A stretch of DNA of 64,000 nucleotides from Clostridia bacterium (GTDB lineage: Bacteria > Bacillota > Clostridia > Oscillospirales > Acutalibacteraceae): positions 1-64,000 of the forward strand of contig JAFQCR010000028.1 of the NCBI GenBank assembly GCA_017416345.1. The letters run 5' to 3'. The translations under genes and the position numbers were made by a program. Every line of letters starts with the position of its first letter. Positions within the stretch are counted from its first letter, which is position 1. The notes beneath the pieces are model-generated. The model did no database searches. It saw nothing but the letters and a program-made list of their open reading frames with translations, and had not been told where the DNA came from. Shown piece by piece: positions 1-7,986 of the stretch.

Positions 1-64
1 AATTTTCTGCCTTTACGAAACTGCGAAGCACCTTAAAAAGAAAAATTTTAGTAGCAGAAAAGAA

Positions 65-103
65 AAAGCCACCCGATAACGCTGACGCGTATCGGGTGGC
101 TTT
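65..103 (-). terminator. Intrinsic terminator after yhaM
   Basis: A 14-bp perfect stem (65-78 with 90-103) encloses an 11-nt loop. On the minus strand it is followed by a T-rich run, so it fits a terminator for yhaM, which ends at 184. Nothing gene-like is visible in 1-64 or 104-183. Confidence 0.8.
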
Positions 104-183
104 GACGCTTTATGATGCAAAATTTTCGCTTTTTAAGGAAACACTGCCTTATGCGGCGTGGGCGTTGAACTTGAGGTTTTTTG

Positions 184-1146
184 TTACAGTAATTTAGCCT
201 TGGTGTCGACCTCGTTGCGGCCGTGGTTGTAGAATTTGCGGTTGTCAAGTGCCCACATTTTGTTGGTGTATTCGCCGGGCTGCACGTTTCCGATGGCCTC
301 GGTCAGCTCGTATACACGGGCGTCCATCAGGTCAAGCTCGCTTAACAGCTCGGCTTCCAAAAACATGGGTCTTACTGCGGCGCCAAATTCGGGCTCACCG
401 TGGTGAGAAAGCACCATATGCTGCAATAACAGCTTGGTCTCCTCCGAAACACCCAACCTTTCGCAGGTGTTGCCGATTATCATTGCGCCCTTGGCAAGGT
501 GACCGACAAGGTTGCCCTCAAGCGAATAGCCGCTGGCAGTGCCTGCGTCGTTGACGACAAATTCATCGGTCTTGGCAATGTCGTGAAGCATTGCGCCGCC
601 GATAAGCAGGTCGGGGTTGACCGAAGGGTATATCCTGCAAACGGCCTGTGCCAGACGGACGATTGACAGCGTGTGGTACAAAAGACCGCCGCGGATTGCG
701 TGGTGCAGACGGAATGCGGCCGGCCAATAGGTCAGCTTTTCCTTGTATTCGGTGTAAATTTCAACGACCACCTTGCGGATCTCGTCGTTGGCCATATTGT
801 TGGCAACCGTCATAAGCTCGGAATAAAGCTGTTCACCGCTGACATCGGCACTCGGCACAAAATCGGAGGGGTCAACGCCGTCGGACGGCAGAGCCTTGCG
901 TATTTTTTCGATGCGAAGCTGATCAACGCCGTTGTAAGGGCTGACGGTGCCACGGATCTTGACGATGGTACCCGGCTCAAAAACGCCTTGGACCTCCTCG
1001 TGATAATCCCACAGTTTGGCCGAGATCTCACCCGTTTTGTCGCACAGCATAAGGTCAAGGTACGGCATACCCTTTTGAGTGACCTTGCGGTCGGCGGTCT
1101 TGACCATCAAAAAGGCATCCTGCACACCGTTATTAGAAAAATCCAT
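184..1146 (-). CDS. yhaM: YhaM-family 3'-5' exoribonuclease (OB fold + HD domain)
   Basis: A 320-residue cytoplasmic protein with an OB-fold nucleic-acid-binding domain in roughly the first 80 residues and an HD-superfamily phosphohydrolase domain from about residue 145. The HD pair lies in MLHDIAKTDEF near residue 188, with LSHHGEPEFGA further on. This order and length match YhaM, a metal-dependent nuclease that degrades RNA and single-stranded DNA from the 3' end in Firmicutes. I chose the ATG at 1146 because AAGGAG lies 7 nt upstream of it; the Met two codons earlier sits almost on the Shine-Dalgarno. The gene has its own promoter and terminator. Substrate preference cannot be read from sequence. 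Confidence 0.9.
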   Translation of the reverse strand: MDFSNNGVQDAFLMVKTADRKVTQKGMPYLDLMLCDKTGEISAKLWDYHEEVQGVFEPGTIVKIRGTVSPYNGVDQLRIEKIRKALPSDGVDPSDFVPSADVSGEQLYSELMTVANNMANDEIRKVVVEIYTEYKEKLTYWPAAFRLHHAIRGGLLYHTLSIVRLAQAVCRIYPSVNPDLLIGGAMLHDIAKTDEFVVNDAGTASGYSLEGNLVGHLAKGAMIIGNTCERLGVSEETKLLLQHMVLSHHGEPEFGAAVRPMFLEAELLSELDLMDARVYELTEAIGNVQPGEYTNKMWALDNRKFYNHGRNEVDTKAKLL

Positions 1147-1178
1147 AACCATTCTCCTTAAGAACATTTGTTAAAAAC

Positions 1179-1207
1179 ATTATACATTATTTTAATGTGT
1201 TTGTAAA
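1179..1207 (-). promoter_or_regulatory. Sigma-A promoter for yhaM
   Basis: On the minus strand TTTACA (1202-1207) and TATAAT (1179-1184) are 17 bp apart, 32 bp upstream of the chosen start codon. Confidence 0.75.
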
Positions 1208-1274
1208 TCATCAAATGTCGGTTTGATAAAAAGAAAATTTTTTATTATTGCGTACATTTAAATCCTCAAACGCA

Positions 1275-1324
1275 CGTAGGGGCGAACTGCGTTCGCCCGC
1301 GGGCGACCACAGGTCGCCCCTACG
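1275..1324. repeat. Type I palindromic repeat (CGTAGGGGCG...CGCCCCTACG)
   Basis: A composite palindrome of two hairpin arms ending in CGTAGGGGCG and CGCCCCTACG. Close relatives lie at 2515-2564 and 8820-8869, with half-copies in several other gaps. It lies between yhaM and the first oxidoreductase gene. The rest of 1208-1363 shows nothing else. Confidence 0.85.
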
Positions 1325-1363
1325 GTCAGAATTTTAAAATATTTATTAGAATTGTTGTGTTGA

Positions 1364-2419
1364 TTATGCCTTTTCGTCGAACTTTACGGGGGCTCCGTTG
1401 ATTGCATCGGATGCGAATGCGGCCTCCATGACCTTCATTACACGGCGGACCTGCGGCAGGGTGATAAGCGCAGGCTCGATACCGTCAATTGCCTTGACAA
1501 GGTTGCGGTAGTAATCGTGGACATCGCTCTGCGGACGCTCGACCTCATAGGTGTCGGTTGTGATCTCGTCACGGGGAGCCATGGTCTTGGTGATACCTGC
1601 GGCGGTCTGTACGGGCAGAACGTCGTTCTCGTGCCAGGCCTTGCACTTTACGACCTTGGCATTCTCACGCCAATCCTGAATAATGGCGGTACCCTTTTTG
1701 CACTGCATATAGAATCTGGGAAGTGCTATGAAGTTGAAGGTGCCAACCTCGATATAAGCGGTCTTGCCGTCTGTGAACTTGATGGTAAGCTTGAAGCCGT
1801 CATCGACCTCGTCGGTGGTGATGTGGGTGCAGGTGCAGGAAACGGTGTCGATCTCGCTTGTGATGAGGAACAGCATCTGGTCGATAAGATGCACACCCCA
1901 GTCAAGGATCATACCGCCGCCGTAAGGCTTGTGGCATCTCCAGTCAGAGGGGATACCGCGAGAACCGTGGATCCTCGATTCGATATTGATGACCTCACCG
2001 ATGTCGCCGTCCTCGATAATTTTCTTCATTCCGAGGAAGTCAACGTCCCAACGGCGGTTCTGATGAACGGTGAACAGCTTGCCCGATTCATTCGCGGCAG
2101 CGATCATTCGGTCAAGTGCGGCTACGCTCATCTCAACCGGCTTTTCGCAAACAACGTTCTTACCTGCCTTCAAGGAACGGACAACGATATCCTCGTGAAC
2201 ATCGTTAGGGGTTGCACAAACAACTACGTCGACCTTGGGGTCGGCCAAAACAGCCTCGAAGGATTCGTAAGTATGGATGCCCTTATTGCGTGCATACTCC
2301 ATACGGGCTTCCTTAATATCATATATACCGGCGAGTGATACAACGTCACTTTTAAGTGCATGGTCGCCGTGCCAGCCACCCTGGCCACCGAAACCAACGA
2401 TTGCGATATTCTTTTTCAT
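1364..2419 (-). CDS. Gfo/Idh/MocA family oxidoreductase
   Basis: A 351-residue NAD(P)-dependent dehydrogenase of the Gfo/Idh/MocA family. The N-terminal Rossmann fold carries GFGGQGGWHGDH near residue 10 and the family signature CEKPVEMS near residue 90. The C-terminal half is the usual alpha/beta substrate domain with GGGMILDWGVHLID. Such enzymes oxidise or reduce a sugar or cyclitol hydroxyl. The start is the ATG at 2419, with AGAGG upstream; the 26 in-frame codons before it have no ribosome site. It is the most distal of four minus-strand sugar genes and, unlike the other two oxidoreductases here, is not a close copy. A 265-bp repeat-filled gap separates it from them, so it may be transcribed separately. 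Confidence 0.85.
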   Translation of the reverse strand: MKKNIAIVGFGGQGGWHGDHALKSDVVSLAGIYDIKEARMEYARNKGIHTYESFEAVLADPKVDVVVCATPNDVHEDIVVRSLKAGKNVVCEKPVEMSVAALDRMIAAANESGKLFTVHQNRRWDVDFLGMKKIIEDGDIGEVINIESRIHGSRGIPSDWRCHKPYGGGMILDWGVHLIDQMLFLITSEIDTVSCTCTHITTDEVDDGFKLTIKFTDGKTAYIEVGTFNFIALPRFYMQCKKGTAIIQDWRENAKVVKCKAWHENDVLPVQTAAGITKTMAPRDEITTDTYEVERPQSDVHDYYRNLVKAIDGIEPALITLPQVRRVMKVMEAAFASDAINGAPVKFDEKA

Positions 2420-2514
2420 AAAATTTACCTCTCTTTTCTTTAGAGAACAATCTTCAAATACATCCTTCACCCTCATGCAGATGTTGGACGGTATCAAAAA
2501 CTAATTTGTAAAAT

Positions 2515-2564
2515 CGTAGGGGCGTTCTTTGAACGCCCGCGGGCGAACGCAGTTCGCCCCTACG
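2515..2564. repeat. Type I palindromic repeat
   Basis: Same family as 1275-1324: CGTAGGGGCG at one end, CGCCCCTACG at the other, with two internal hairpins. It separates two oxidoreductase genes of the same strand. Confidence 0.85.
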
Positions 2565-2607
2565 GTTGAATGAATCTAAAAAAGTGTAGCTCTCATTCGA
2601 AGGGTCA

Positions 2608-2653
2608 AACTCCCTCAGTCAGCTTCGCTGACAGCTCCCTCAAAGAGGGAGCC
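2608..2653. repeat. Type III repeat (CTCCCTC...GAGGGAG)
   Basis: AACTCCCTCAGTCAGC and its partner arms form two short hairpins (GTCAGCTTCGCTGAC and CTCCCTCAAAGAGGGAG). Related CTCCCTC/GAGGGAGG pieces occur at 8951-9095, 28840-29143, 30108-30215 and 47868-47970. Confidence 0.7.
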
Positions 2654-2684
2654 ATCAGTGTGAGCAATTGACTTAAATAAGAAA

Positions 2685-3851
2685 TCAGATCTCGGGGATC
2701 TCGATCTCGATCTCCTTGCCAAGCTGGTTCGACTTTACGATACCGTCGATAATAGCCTGGTTGTAGATGATCTCGCTCGAAGGAACGGTAGCGGAGCCGC
2801 CTTCCTTGATAGCGTCAACAAAAGCGCGGAGCTTCTGGCTGAAGAGGCTGGTCTTGGTGGGAATAAGCGGAACCTCGTACTGAATGTTCTTGCCTGCAAC
2901 GTTCTTGTAAACGGTCAGAGGCTTGTTGAACTCACCGTTCCAGCACTCGGTCGAGGGGATTCTCAAACCGCCCTTGGTACCAAGGATAAGTGCGTCGCCG
3001 CAGGTATCCATGTGCATTGCCCAAGAAATTCTGAAGTCGAGAATGATGCCGCCCTCAAGACGTACAAATGCTGCTGCGAAGTCGTCAACGCCGAACTTCT
3101 CTGCATACTCGGGATGGTTCTTGTTAACGTAGTCGGAATAGTTGGGATCGGTTCCGAAGAAGTTGGACATATAACCGGTAACGGTCAACGGCTTGGGATA
3201 ACCAACTGCTTTGAGAAGCATATCGAGAGAGTAAGAGCCGATGTCACCGACAGCGCCGATACCGCCGGTTTCCTTCTCGATGAAGGTGGTGCCGAACGGA
3301 GTGGGGATACCGGTACGGCGTCCGCCGCCTGCCTGCAGGTAGTAGACCTGACCAAGCTCACCGCTGTCAACGATCTTCTTGATCATCTTCATATTCTCAC
3401 TCATTCTGGGCTGGAAGCCGATGGTGAGGATCTTGCCCGACTTCTTCTCGGCCTTCATAACCTCAACAGCCTCGTCGAGAGTTACGGTGAAGGGCTTTTC
3501 GAGCATGACGTTTACGCCGTGCTCAAGAGCATAGATAGCGGGTGCTGCGTGCTGGCAGTTGTAGGTACAGATGGAAACACCGTCGATGTCCTTCTCTGCA
3601 TCGATAAGCTCACGGTCGGAGTTGTAGAAATGGATCTTATCTACATCAAGTCCGTGCTTCTCAGCGAATTTCAGTGCCTTGCCGGGAACGATGTCGGCCA
3701 AAGCAACGATCTCAACGTCGGGCATATTCTTGTAGCCTGCGATGTGAGAATCTGCGATCCAGCCGGTACCGATGATACCGACCTTGACCTTCTTTGAAAG
3801 GTCAATTTCTTTTACTTCCTGGTTTTCTTTGAAAGCGTCTAAGCCTGCCAT
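2685..3851 (-). CDS. Gfo/Idh/MocA family oxidoreductase (paralogue A)
   Basis: A 388-residue NAD(P)-dependent oxidoreductase. After a polar tail of about 20 residues comes the Rossmann motif GIIGTGWIADSHI, then MLEKPFTVTLDEA with the conserved EKP, and a C-terminal domain with GDIGSYSLDML. It is clearly a tandem duplicate of the gene at 3913-5100: both share LEKPFTVTLDEA, MKAEKKSGKI, GGGRR.GIP, RLEGGIILDFRI and an IPEI C-terminus. AGGAGG lies 8 nt before the ATG. The gene is co-directional with the isomerase at 5155 and probably in its operon. The substrate is unknown; the conserved GGGRR insert may mark a specific sugar. Confidence 0.87.
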   Translation of the reverse strand: MAGLDAFKENQEVKEIDLSKKVKVGIIGTGWIADSHIAGYKNMPDVEIVALADIVPGKALKFAEKHGLDVDKIHFYNSDRELIDAEKDIDGVSICTYNCQHAAPAIYALEHGVNVMLEKPFTVTLDEAVEVMKAEKKSGKILTIGFQPRMSENMKMIKKIVDSGELGQVYYLQAGGGRRTGIPTPFGTTFIEKETGGIGAVGDIGSYSLDMLLKAVGYPKPLTVTGYMSNFFGTDPNYSDYVNKNHPEYAEKFGVDDFAAAFVRLEGGIILDFRISWAMHMDTCGDALILGTKGGLRIPSTECWNGEFNKPLTVYKNVAGKNIQYEVPLIPTKTSLFSQKLRAFVDAIKEGGSATVPSSEIIYNQAIIDGIVKSNQLGKEIEIEIPEI

Positions 3852-3912
3852 AGAAAAAACCTCCTAAAAATTTAAATTTAATACTAAAACCGAAATGTTA
3901 CTTTGCGGTATA

Positions 3913-5100
3913 TTAGATTTCAGGGATCTCAACCTCGATCTCACGACCCAGCTTGGAAGAACGGTTGATACCGTCCAGAATGGCCTGGTTGTAGATGATC
4001 TGGCTGGTGGGAACGGGAGCCTCGGTTCCGTTGATGCAAGCATCAAGGAAGGAGCGGATCTTTCTGTTCCAAAGATCCTCGGTCTTGGGCAACAGAGGAA
4101 CCTCGGTCTGGGTGGGAACGCCTGCGACATCGTGATAGATGGTCATAGGCTGTCTGAAGGTGCCGTTCCAGCAATCGGTCGAAGGAACTCTCAGTGAGCC
4201 CTTGGTACCCATGATAATGGTGTCACCGGGGGTGTCGAGGTGCATATACCATGCAATTCTGAAGTCGAGGATGATGCCGCCCTCAAGACGGATGTAAGCC
4301 GAAGCAAAATCATCAACCGAGAACTTCTCGGCACACTCGGGCTTGCCGACCTTGGCATAAGCCTCGGGAGTGGTTCCGAAATAGTCGGTAGCAGTACCCG
4401 AAACGGTCAACGGCTTGGGGTTGCCCAAAGCGTTCATAACAAGGTCAATGGAGTAGCAACCAATGTCACCCAATGCACCAAGGCCTGCCTTATCCTTCTC
4501 AATGAAGGTCTCGGACCAGGAAACAGGGATACCGTGACGGCGTCCGCCACCGGTCTGAACGTAGTAGATACGTCCCAATTCGCCCGACTGAACGACCTTC
4601 TTGATCATCTGCATATTGGCATCGAATCTGGGCTGGAAGCCGACCGATACGATCTTGCCCGACTTCTTCTCGGCCTTCATAACCTCGATAGCCTCGTCCA
4701 AGGTTACGGTAAAGGGCTTCTCAAGAAGAACGTTGAGACCGTGCTCAAGTGCATAGATAGCGCACTCTGCGTGGGTGCAGTTGTATGTACAAACAGAAAC
4801 TGCGTCCATGGGAACGGTGTCGATCATTTCCTTGTAATCGGTGAAGAACTTTGCGTTGGCAACCATTTCAGCATTGCCAAACTTCTCGGCACAGGTGGCG
4901 AATTTTTCTTCTGCCTTGCCTTCGATAAGGTCACAGCCTGCAACGATCTCAACATCGGGCTGCTGCATATAAGCCTTAATGTGGCTGGAAGAAATACCGC
5001 CGCAACCGATGATACCGATGCGCATTTTCTTGCCGGTGTTTACGACTGTTTCCTCAACCTGATTGGAGGAAAAATCATTCATATCAATTTCTTTTGCCAT
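3913..5100 (-). CDS. Gfo/Idh/MocA family oxidoreductase (paralogue B)
   Basis: A 395-residue NAD(P)-dependent dehydrogenase and tandem paralogue of the gene at 2685. The Rossmann motif is GIIGCGGISSSHI near residue 30, the EKP signature is in LLEKPFTVTLDEA, and GDIGCYSIDLV lies in the C-terminal domain. The N-terminal 25 residues are polar and variable. Two duplicated oxidoreductases beside a TIM-barrel isomerase fit a pathway that oxidises a sugar or glycoside hydroxyl, isomerises or eliminates, and reduces again. That role is inferred from family context only. The gap to the upstream isomerase is 54 bp. Confidence 0.87.
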   Translation of the reverse strand: MAKEIDMNDFSSNQVEETVVNTGKKMRIGIIGCGGISSSHIKAYMQQPDVEIVAGCDLIEGKAEEKFATCAEKFGNAEMVANAKFFTDYKEMIDTVPMDAVSVCTYNCTHAECAIYALEHGLNVLLEKPFTVTLDEAIEVMKAEKKSGKIVSVGFQPRFDANMQMIKKVVQSGELGRIYYVQTGGGRRHGIPVSWSETFIEKDKAGLGALGDIGCYSIDLVMNALGNPKPLTVSGTATDYFGTTPEAYAKVGKPECAEKFSVDDFASAYIRLEGGIILDFRIAWYMHLDTPGDTIIMGTKGSLRVPSTDCWNGTFRQPMTIYHDVAGVPTQTEVPLLPKTEDLWNRKIRSFLDACINGTEAPVPTSQIIYNQAILDGINRSSKLGREIEVEIPEI

Positions 5101-5154
5101 TGTTATCTGCTCCTTCTTATAGATGAATATATCTTTAAATTATTAAAGAACCAA

Positions 5155-5976
5155 TTAAAGTGACTTGATGTAGTCGATACTCATTTTAGCGCACTCCATC
5201 GGAGTCTTGCCAAGAGAAGGCTGATCCTGCTCAACGATGATTGCCTCTGCGCCTGCGGCCTCTGCTGCTGCGATGATAGCGGCAACATCCTGAACGCCGT
5301 AGCCAACGGGACGAAGCTCAAACGGCTCTGCAGGCTCTGCGCCGTTGTCCTCGGTCTTACCGCCGCCGATAAGTCCGTACATATTGTTGGATTTCTGACC
5401 GACAAAGTCCTTAATGTGAACCAGAGGTGCACGGCCGGTGTACTTCTTTACGTACTCGGCAGGATTCTCGCCGCCAACATTTGCCCAGCAGGTGTCGATC
5501 TGGGTCTGAAGCTCGTCGGGAGTGGTATCTGCATAAAGGATGTCGAGCTTATACTTGCCGTCGACCTTCAGGAACTCAAAGTCGTGGTTGTGATAACCAA
5601 GCTTCATACCGTACTTCTTGAGCTCGGCAGCAATGGTCTTGATATCCTTAAGGAACTGCTCATACTTGGGGCCACCGGGGAGGGACTCACCGTTCATCCA
5701 CGGAATGACCATATACTTACAACCGATATCGGCATAGGTCTTAACAACGCCCTCAATATCGGGGAGAACTACGGTGGGAGCTACGTGAGCCGAAATAGGT
5801 GTTACGCCTGCCTCAGCACAGATAGCCTTGACCTCCTCTGCCGAGTGACCGAAAAGGCCTGCGAACTCAACCTGGTCATAGCCCATCTCGGCAACCGCCT
5901 TAATGGTGCCGGCAAAGTCCTTCTCCATTGCGTCTCTGACGGAATAGAGCTGAAGTCCGATAGGTAATTTTGTCAT
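5155..5976 (-). CDS. Sugar phosphate isomerase/epimerase-like TIM barrel protein
   Basis: A 273-residue xylose-isomerase-like TIM barrel protein (AP-endonuclease-2 superfamily) with no signal peptide. It starts IGLQLYSVRD and carries metal-site type motifs GYHNHDFEF near residue 150 and VHIKDF near residue 205, with IIVEQDQ near the C-terminus. Members isomerise or epimerise sugars and cyclitols. AAGGAGG precedes the ATG. It is the first gene of the minus-strand sugar operon that continues with two Gfo/Idh/MocA oxidoreductases. That pairing recurs in inositol, 3-keto-sugar and glycoside-cleaving pathways. The exact reaction is not predictable. Confidence 0.82.
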   Translation of the reverse strand: MTKLPIGLQLYSVRDAMEKDFAGTIKAVAEMGYDQVEFAGLFGHSAEEVKAICAEAGVTPISAHVAPTVVLPDIEGVVKTYADIGCKYMVIPWMNGESLPGGPKYEQFLKDIKTIAAELKKYGMKLGYHNHDFEFLKVDGKYKLDILYADTTPDELQTQIDTCWANVGGENPAEYVKKYTGRAPLVHIKDFVGQKSNNMYGLIGGGKTEDNGAEPAEPFELRPVGYGVQDVAAIIAAAEAAGAEAIIVEQDQPSLGKTPMECAKMSIDYIKSL

Positions 5977-6007
5977 AATTGTTTCCTCCTTGAAATTTCA
6001 AGTTTGA

Positions 6008-6013
6008 ATTATA
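6008..6013 (-). promoter_or_regulatory. -10 box of the minus-strand sugar operon
   Basis: TATAAT on the minus strand, 32 bp before the start of the isomerase gene. No good -35 lies 16-18 bp upstream, as expected for a promoter needing an activator such as the AraC-type protein encoded at 7126. Confidence 0.45.
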
Positions 6014-6170
6014 TATTGCCAAACAGCGTGGAAGTTATTTTATCAATTCCTTCAATCTGTCTATGCACAAATCTATGCGCCGAAATACGAACCGAAAAGT
6101 GGAATAAAGTTGAACTGTAATCGGCAAGCTCATAAAAATACACCTTTTCGTTACAGTTACGGCATTTTAT

Positions 6171-6207
6171 ACTTGTATTTTACATTATTTTGTTATACAA
6201 TACAAGT
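6171..6207 (+). promoter_or_regulatory. Promoter with inverted repeat for the 6271 operon
   Basis: TTGTAT (6173-6178) and TACAAT (6196-6201) are 17 bp apart. The same stretch is bracketed by a 9-bp inverted repeat, ACTTGTATT (6171-6179) and AATACAAGT (6199-6207), so an operator may overlay both promoter boxes. The rest of the 294-bp divergent gap (5977-6270) has no gene. Confidence 0.55.
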
Positions 6208-6270
6208 CATAAAGAGAAAAAAAGTAGACAAATATTGCACTAAAATTTTGTCTAAAAGGAGAAAAACGTT

Positions 6271-7122
6271 ATGTGGAAGCAAAAATTATGCCTCAATTGC
6301 TCCAAAAGCTTTCCGTTATCCGTCCCCGAACAGCTCCGTCTTTATAAAAGAATAGGCTTTGATGGCGTGTTTTTTCCGTGGTCGAAGGATGATCCGATCG
6401 ATGAGTGGAAGTCCGTTGCCGACGAGGTGGGGCTTACGGTACAGTCCATCCACGCACCGTTTAACAAGATAGATGCCTTATGGCGGGACGATGAGGAAAG
6501 AGCAAATTTGGCGCTCGACGAGCAGCTTGCCTGCATCCACACCTGCCAAGAACTTGGCGTTCCCATAATGGTGTCGCACGCATTTATAGGATTTCGTGAT
6601 CATACTCCGACCGAGATCGGCTTGAAGCGCTTTGAAATAATGGTCAACGAAGCCGCAAAATGCGGTGTGAAGATAGCCTTTGAGAACACCGAGGGTGAGG
6701 AATACCTTGCCGCTTTAATGGAGCATTTCAAGGGCAACGGCACCGTCGGTTTTTGTTGGGATACCGGTCACGAAATGTGCTACAATCATTCGCAGGATAT
6801 GCTATCTCTCTACGGTGACCGCCTTTTTGCTACCCACATAAACGACAATCTCGGCATCCGTGATTTTGGCGGCGAAATTATATATACCGACGACCTGCAT
6901 TTGCTGCCGTTTGACGGTATCGGTGATTGGGACGATGTCGCCGCAAGGCTTGACCGTGAGAATTTCTCGGACTTTATGACCTTCGAGCTTAAGATCGCCT
7001 CGCAGAAAGGTCGAATTGACAATGTGATCTACGAAAATATGCCGTTTGAGCTTTGGGTGGCCGAAGCCTTCAAGCGTGCCTGCCGTGTTGCCGCCAAGAG
7101 AAAACAGTACCGAAAGGGTTAA
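6271..7122 (+). CDS. Sugar phosphate isomerase/epimerase-like TIM barrel protein
   Basis: A 283-residue TIM-barrel protein of the xylose-isomerase-like superfamily. Recognisable elements are GFDGVFFPW in strand 2, VQSIHAPFN, KIAFENTEGEEYL near residue 135, FCWDTGHE near residue 160 with the Asp/His pair typical of the metal site, and ATHINDN near residue 190. AAGGAG lies 9 nt before the ATG. The gene is divergent from the oxidoreductase operon, and only 3 bp separate it from the AraC-type gene downstream, so the two are cotranscribed. It is only distantly related to the isomerase at 5155. Substrate unknown. Confidence 0.8.
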   Translation: MWKQKLCLNCSKSFPLSVPEQLRLYKRIGFDGVFFPWSKDDPIDEWKSVADEVGLTVQSIHAPFNKIDALWRDDEERANLALDEQLACIHTCQELGVPIMVSHAFIGFRDHTPTEIGLKRFEIMVNEAAKCGVKIAFENTEGEEYLAALMEHFKGNGTVGFCWDTGHEMCYNHSQDMLSLYGDRLFATHINDNLGIRDFGGEIIYTDDLHLLPFDGIGDWDDVAARLDRENFSDFMTFELKIASQKGRIDNVIYENMPFELWVAEAFKRACRVAAKRKQYRKG

Positions 7123-7125
7123 GCT

Positions 7126-7926
7126 ATGTATTTTCATTTTGAGACAAAAAAATCAGCCTATGAAGCACGTCTCGGTCACGGGCTCGGCCCAACACCCCAC
7201 CTGCACAGCCATATTGAAATGGTGCTGACACAAACAGGTACAACTGTGGCTTTTGCCGACTCGACCGAGGTCAAGGTTGAGGCAGGTGATCTGTTCATTG
7301 CCTTCCCCAACCAAATACACTATTATATCGACAAGCAACGTCCGGTTGAACATAAAATACTGATAGTTTCTCCCGATATGTGCCCGGAGTTCAGCCGAAT
7401 TTTTAAATCAATGGTGCCCAAGGTGCCGTTGCTTAAAAAGGCCATCGAAAACCCCCGAATAGTGTCGGCTGTCGAAAATATGGTGCAATGCAAAAAAGAG
7501 CAGGGTGAATACTCCGAGACCGAAGCCCGAGGCTGTGTGCTGATTCTGATGAGCGAGATCTTCCGTAACATTGAGCTTCAGGAAAAGGAGCCTTACGATA
7601 ATGACCTTGTGAAGGATATCATCACCTATTGTTATGAAAATTACAACAGCGATATCAGCCTGCAGGCCATTGCAGATGAGCTGCACGTCAGCCGATGCTA
7701 TATTTCCCGATTATTCAGCCGAAGATTGCACATCGGCTTTAACGATTACATAAATTCCTTGCGAGTGAGAAATGCCTGTGAAATGCTCAAAACAACCGAT
7801 CTGTCGGTCACCGAGGTGGCCTATGCCGTGGGTTATAACTCGGTGAGAACCTTTGACCGAGCGTTTTTCAACGCACGTCAAATGACACCCAAGGAATACC
7901 GCCAAAAGGCCTTTGAGAAAAAGTAA
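7126..7926 (+). CDS. AraC-family transcriptional regulator
   Basis: A 266-residue regulator. The N-terminal cupin-like sensor has HSHIEMVL near residue 27 and AGDLFIAFPNQIHYY near residue 63. The C-terminal AraC DNA-binding domain (about 165-266) has two helix-turn-helix motifs, the second with TEVAYAVGYNSVRTFDRAF and the closing TPKEYR. It is cotranscribed with the TIM-barrel gene 6271-7122 and is the likely activator of both arms of this divergent sugar cluster. The ligand is probably a sugar or its derivative; this is inference from the family and context. Confidence 0.88.
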   Translation: MYFHFETKKSAYEARLGHGLGPTPHLHSHIEMVLTQTGTTVAFADSTEVKVEAGDLFIAFPNQIHYYIDKQRPVEHKILIVSPDMCPEFSRIFKSMVPKVPLLKKAIENPRIVSAVENMVQCKKEQGEYSETEARGCVLILMSEIFRNIELQEKEPYDNDLVKDIITYCYENYNSDISLQAIADELHVSRCYISRLFSRRLHIGFNDYINSLRVRNACEMLKTTDLSVTEVAYAVGYNSVRTFDRAFFNARQMTPKEYRQKAFEKK

Positions 7927-7934
7927 AAACAGTA

Positions 7935-7962
7935 ATATGGGACAAACAAAGCCTCATAATCT
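7935..7962 (+). promoter_or_regulatory. Candidate sigma-E-type sporulation promoter of pdaB
   Basis: CATAATCT (7955-7962) fits the CATAnnnT form of mother-cell sigma -10 boxes. ATA (7935-7937) lies 17 bp upstream, near the usual 16-bp distance. The -10 box is also the left arm of the inverted repeat 7952-7986. Confidence 0.4.
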
Positions 7963-7986
7963 TTAACGGGAGTTGAGATTATGAGG
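7952..7986 (+). promoter_or_regulatory. Hairpin with Shine-Dalgarno in the loop and pdaB start codon in the stem
   Basis: A perfect 11-bp inverted repeat, CCTCATAATCT (7952-7962) and AGATTATGAGG (7976-7986), flanks a 13-nt loop containing the ribosome site GGGAG. The pdaB ATG (7981-7983) lies inside the right arm. Confidence 0.6.
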
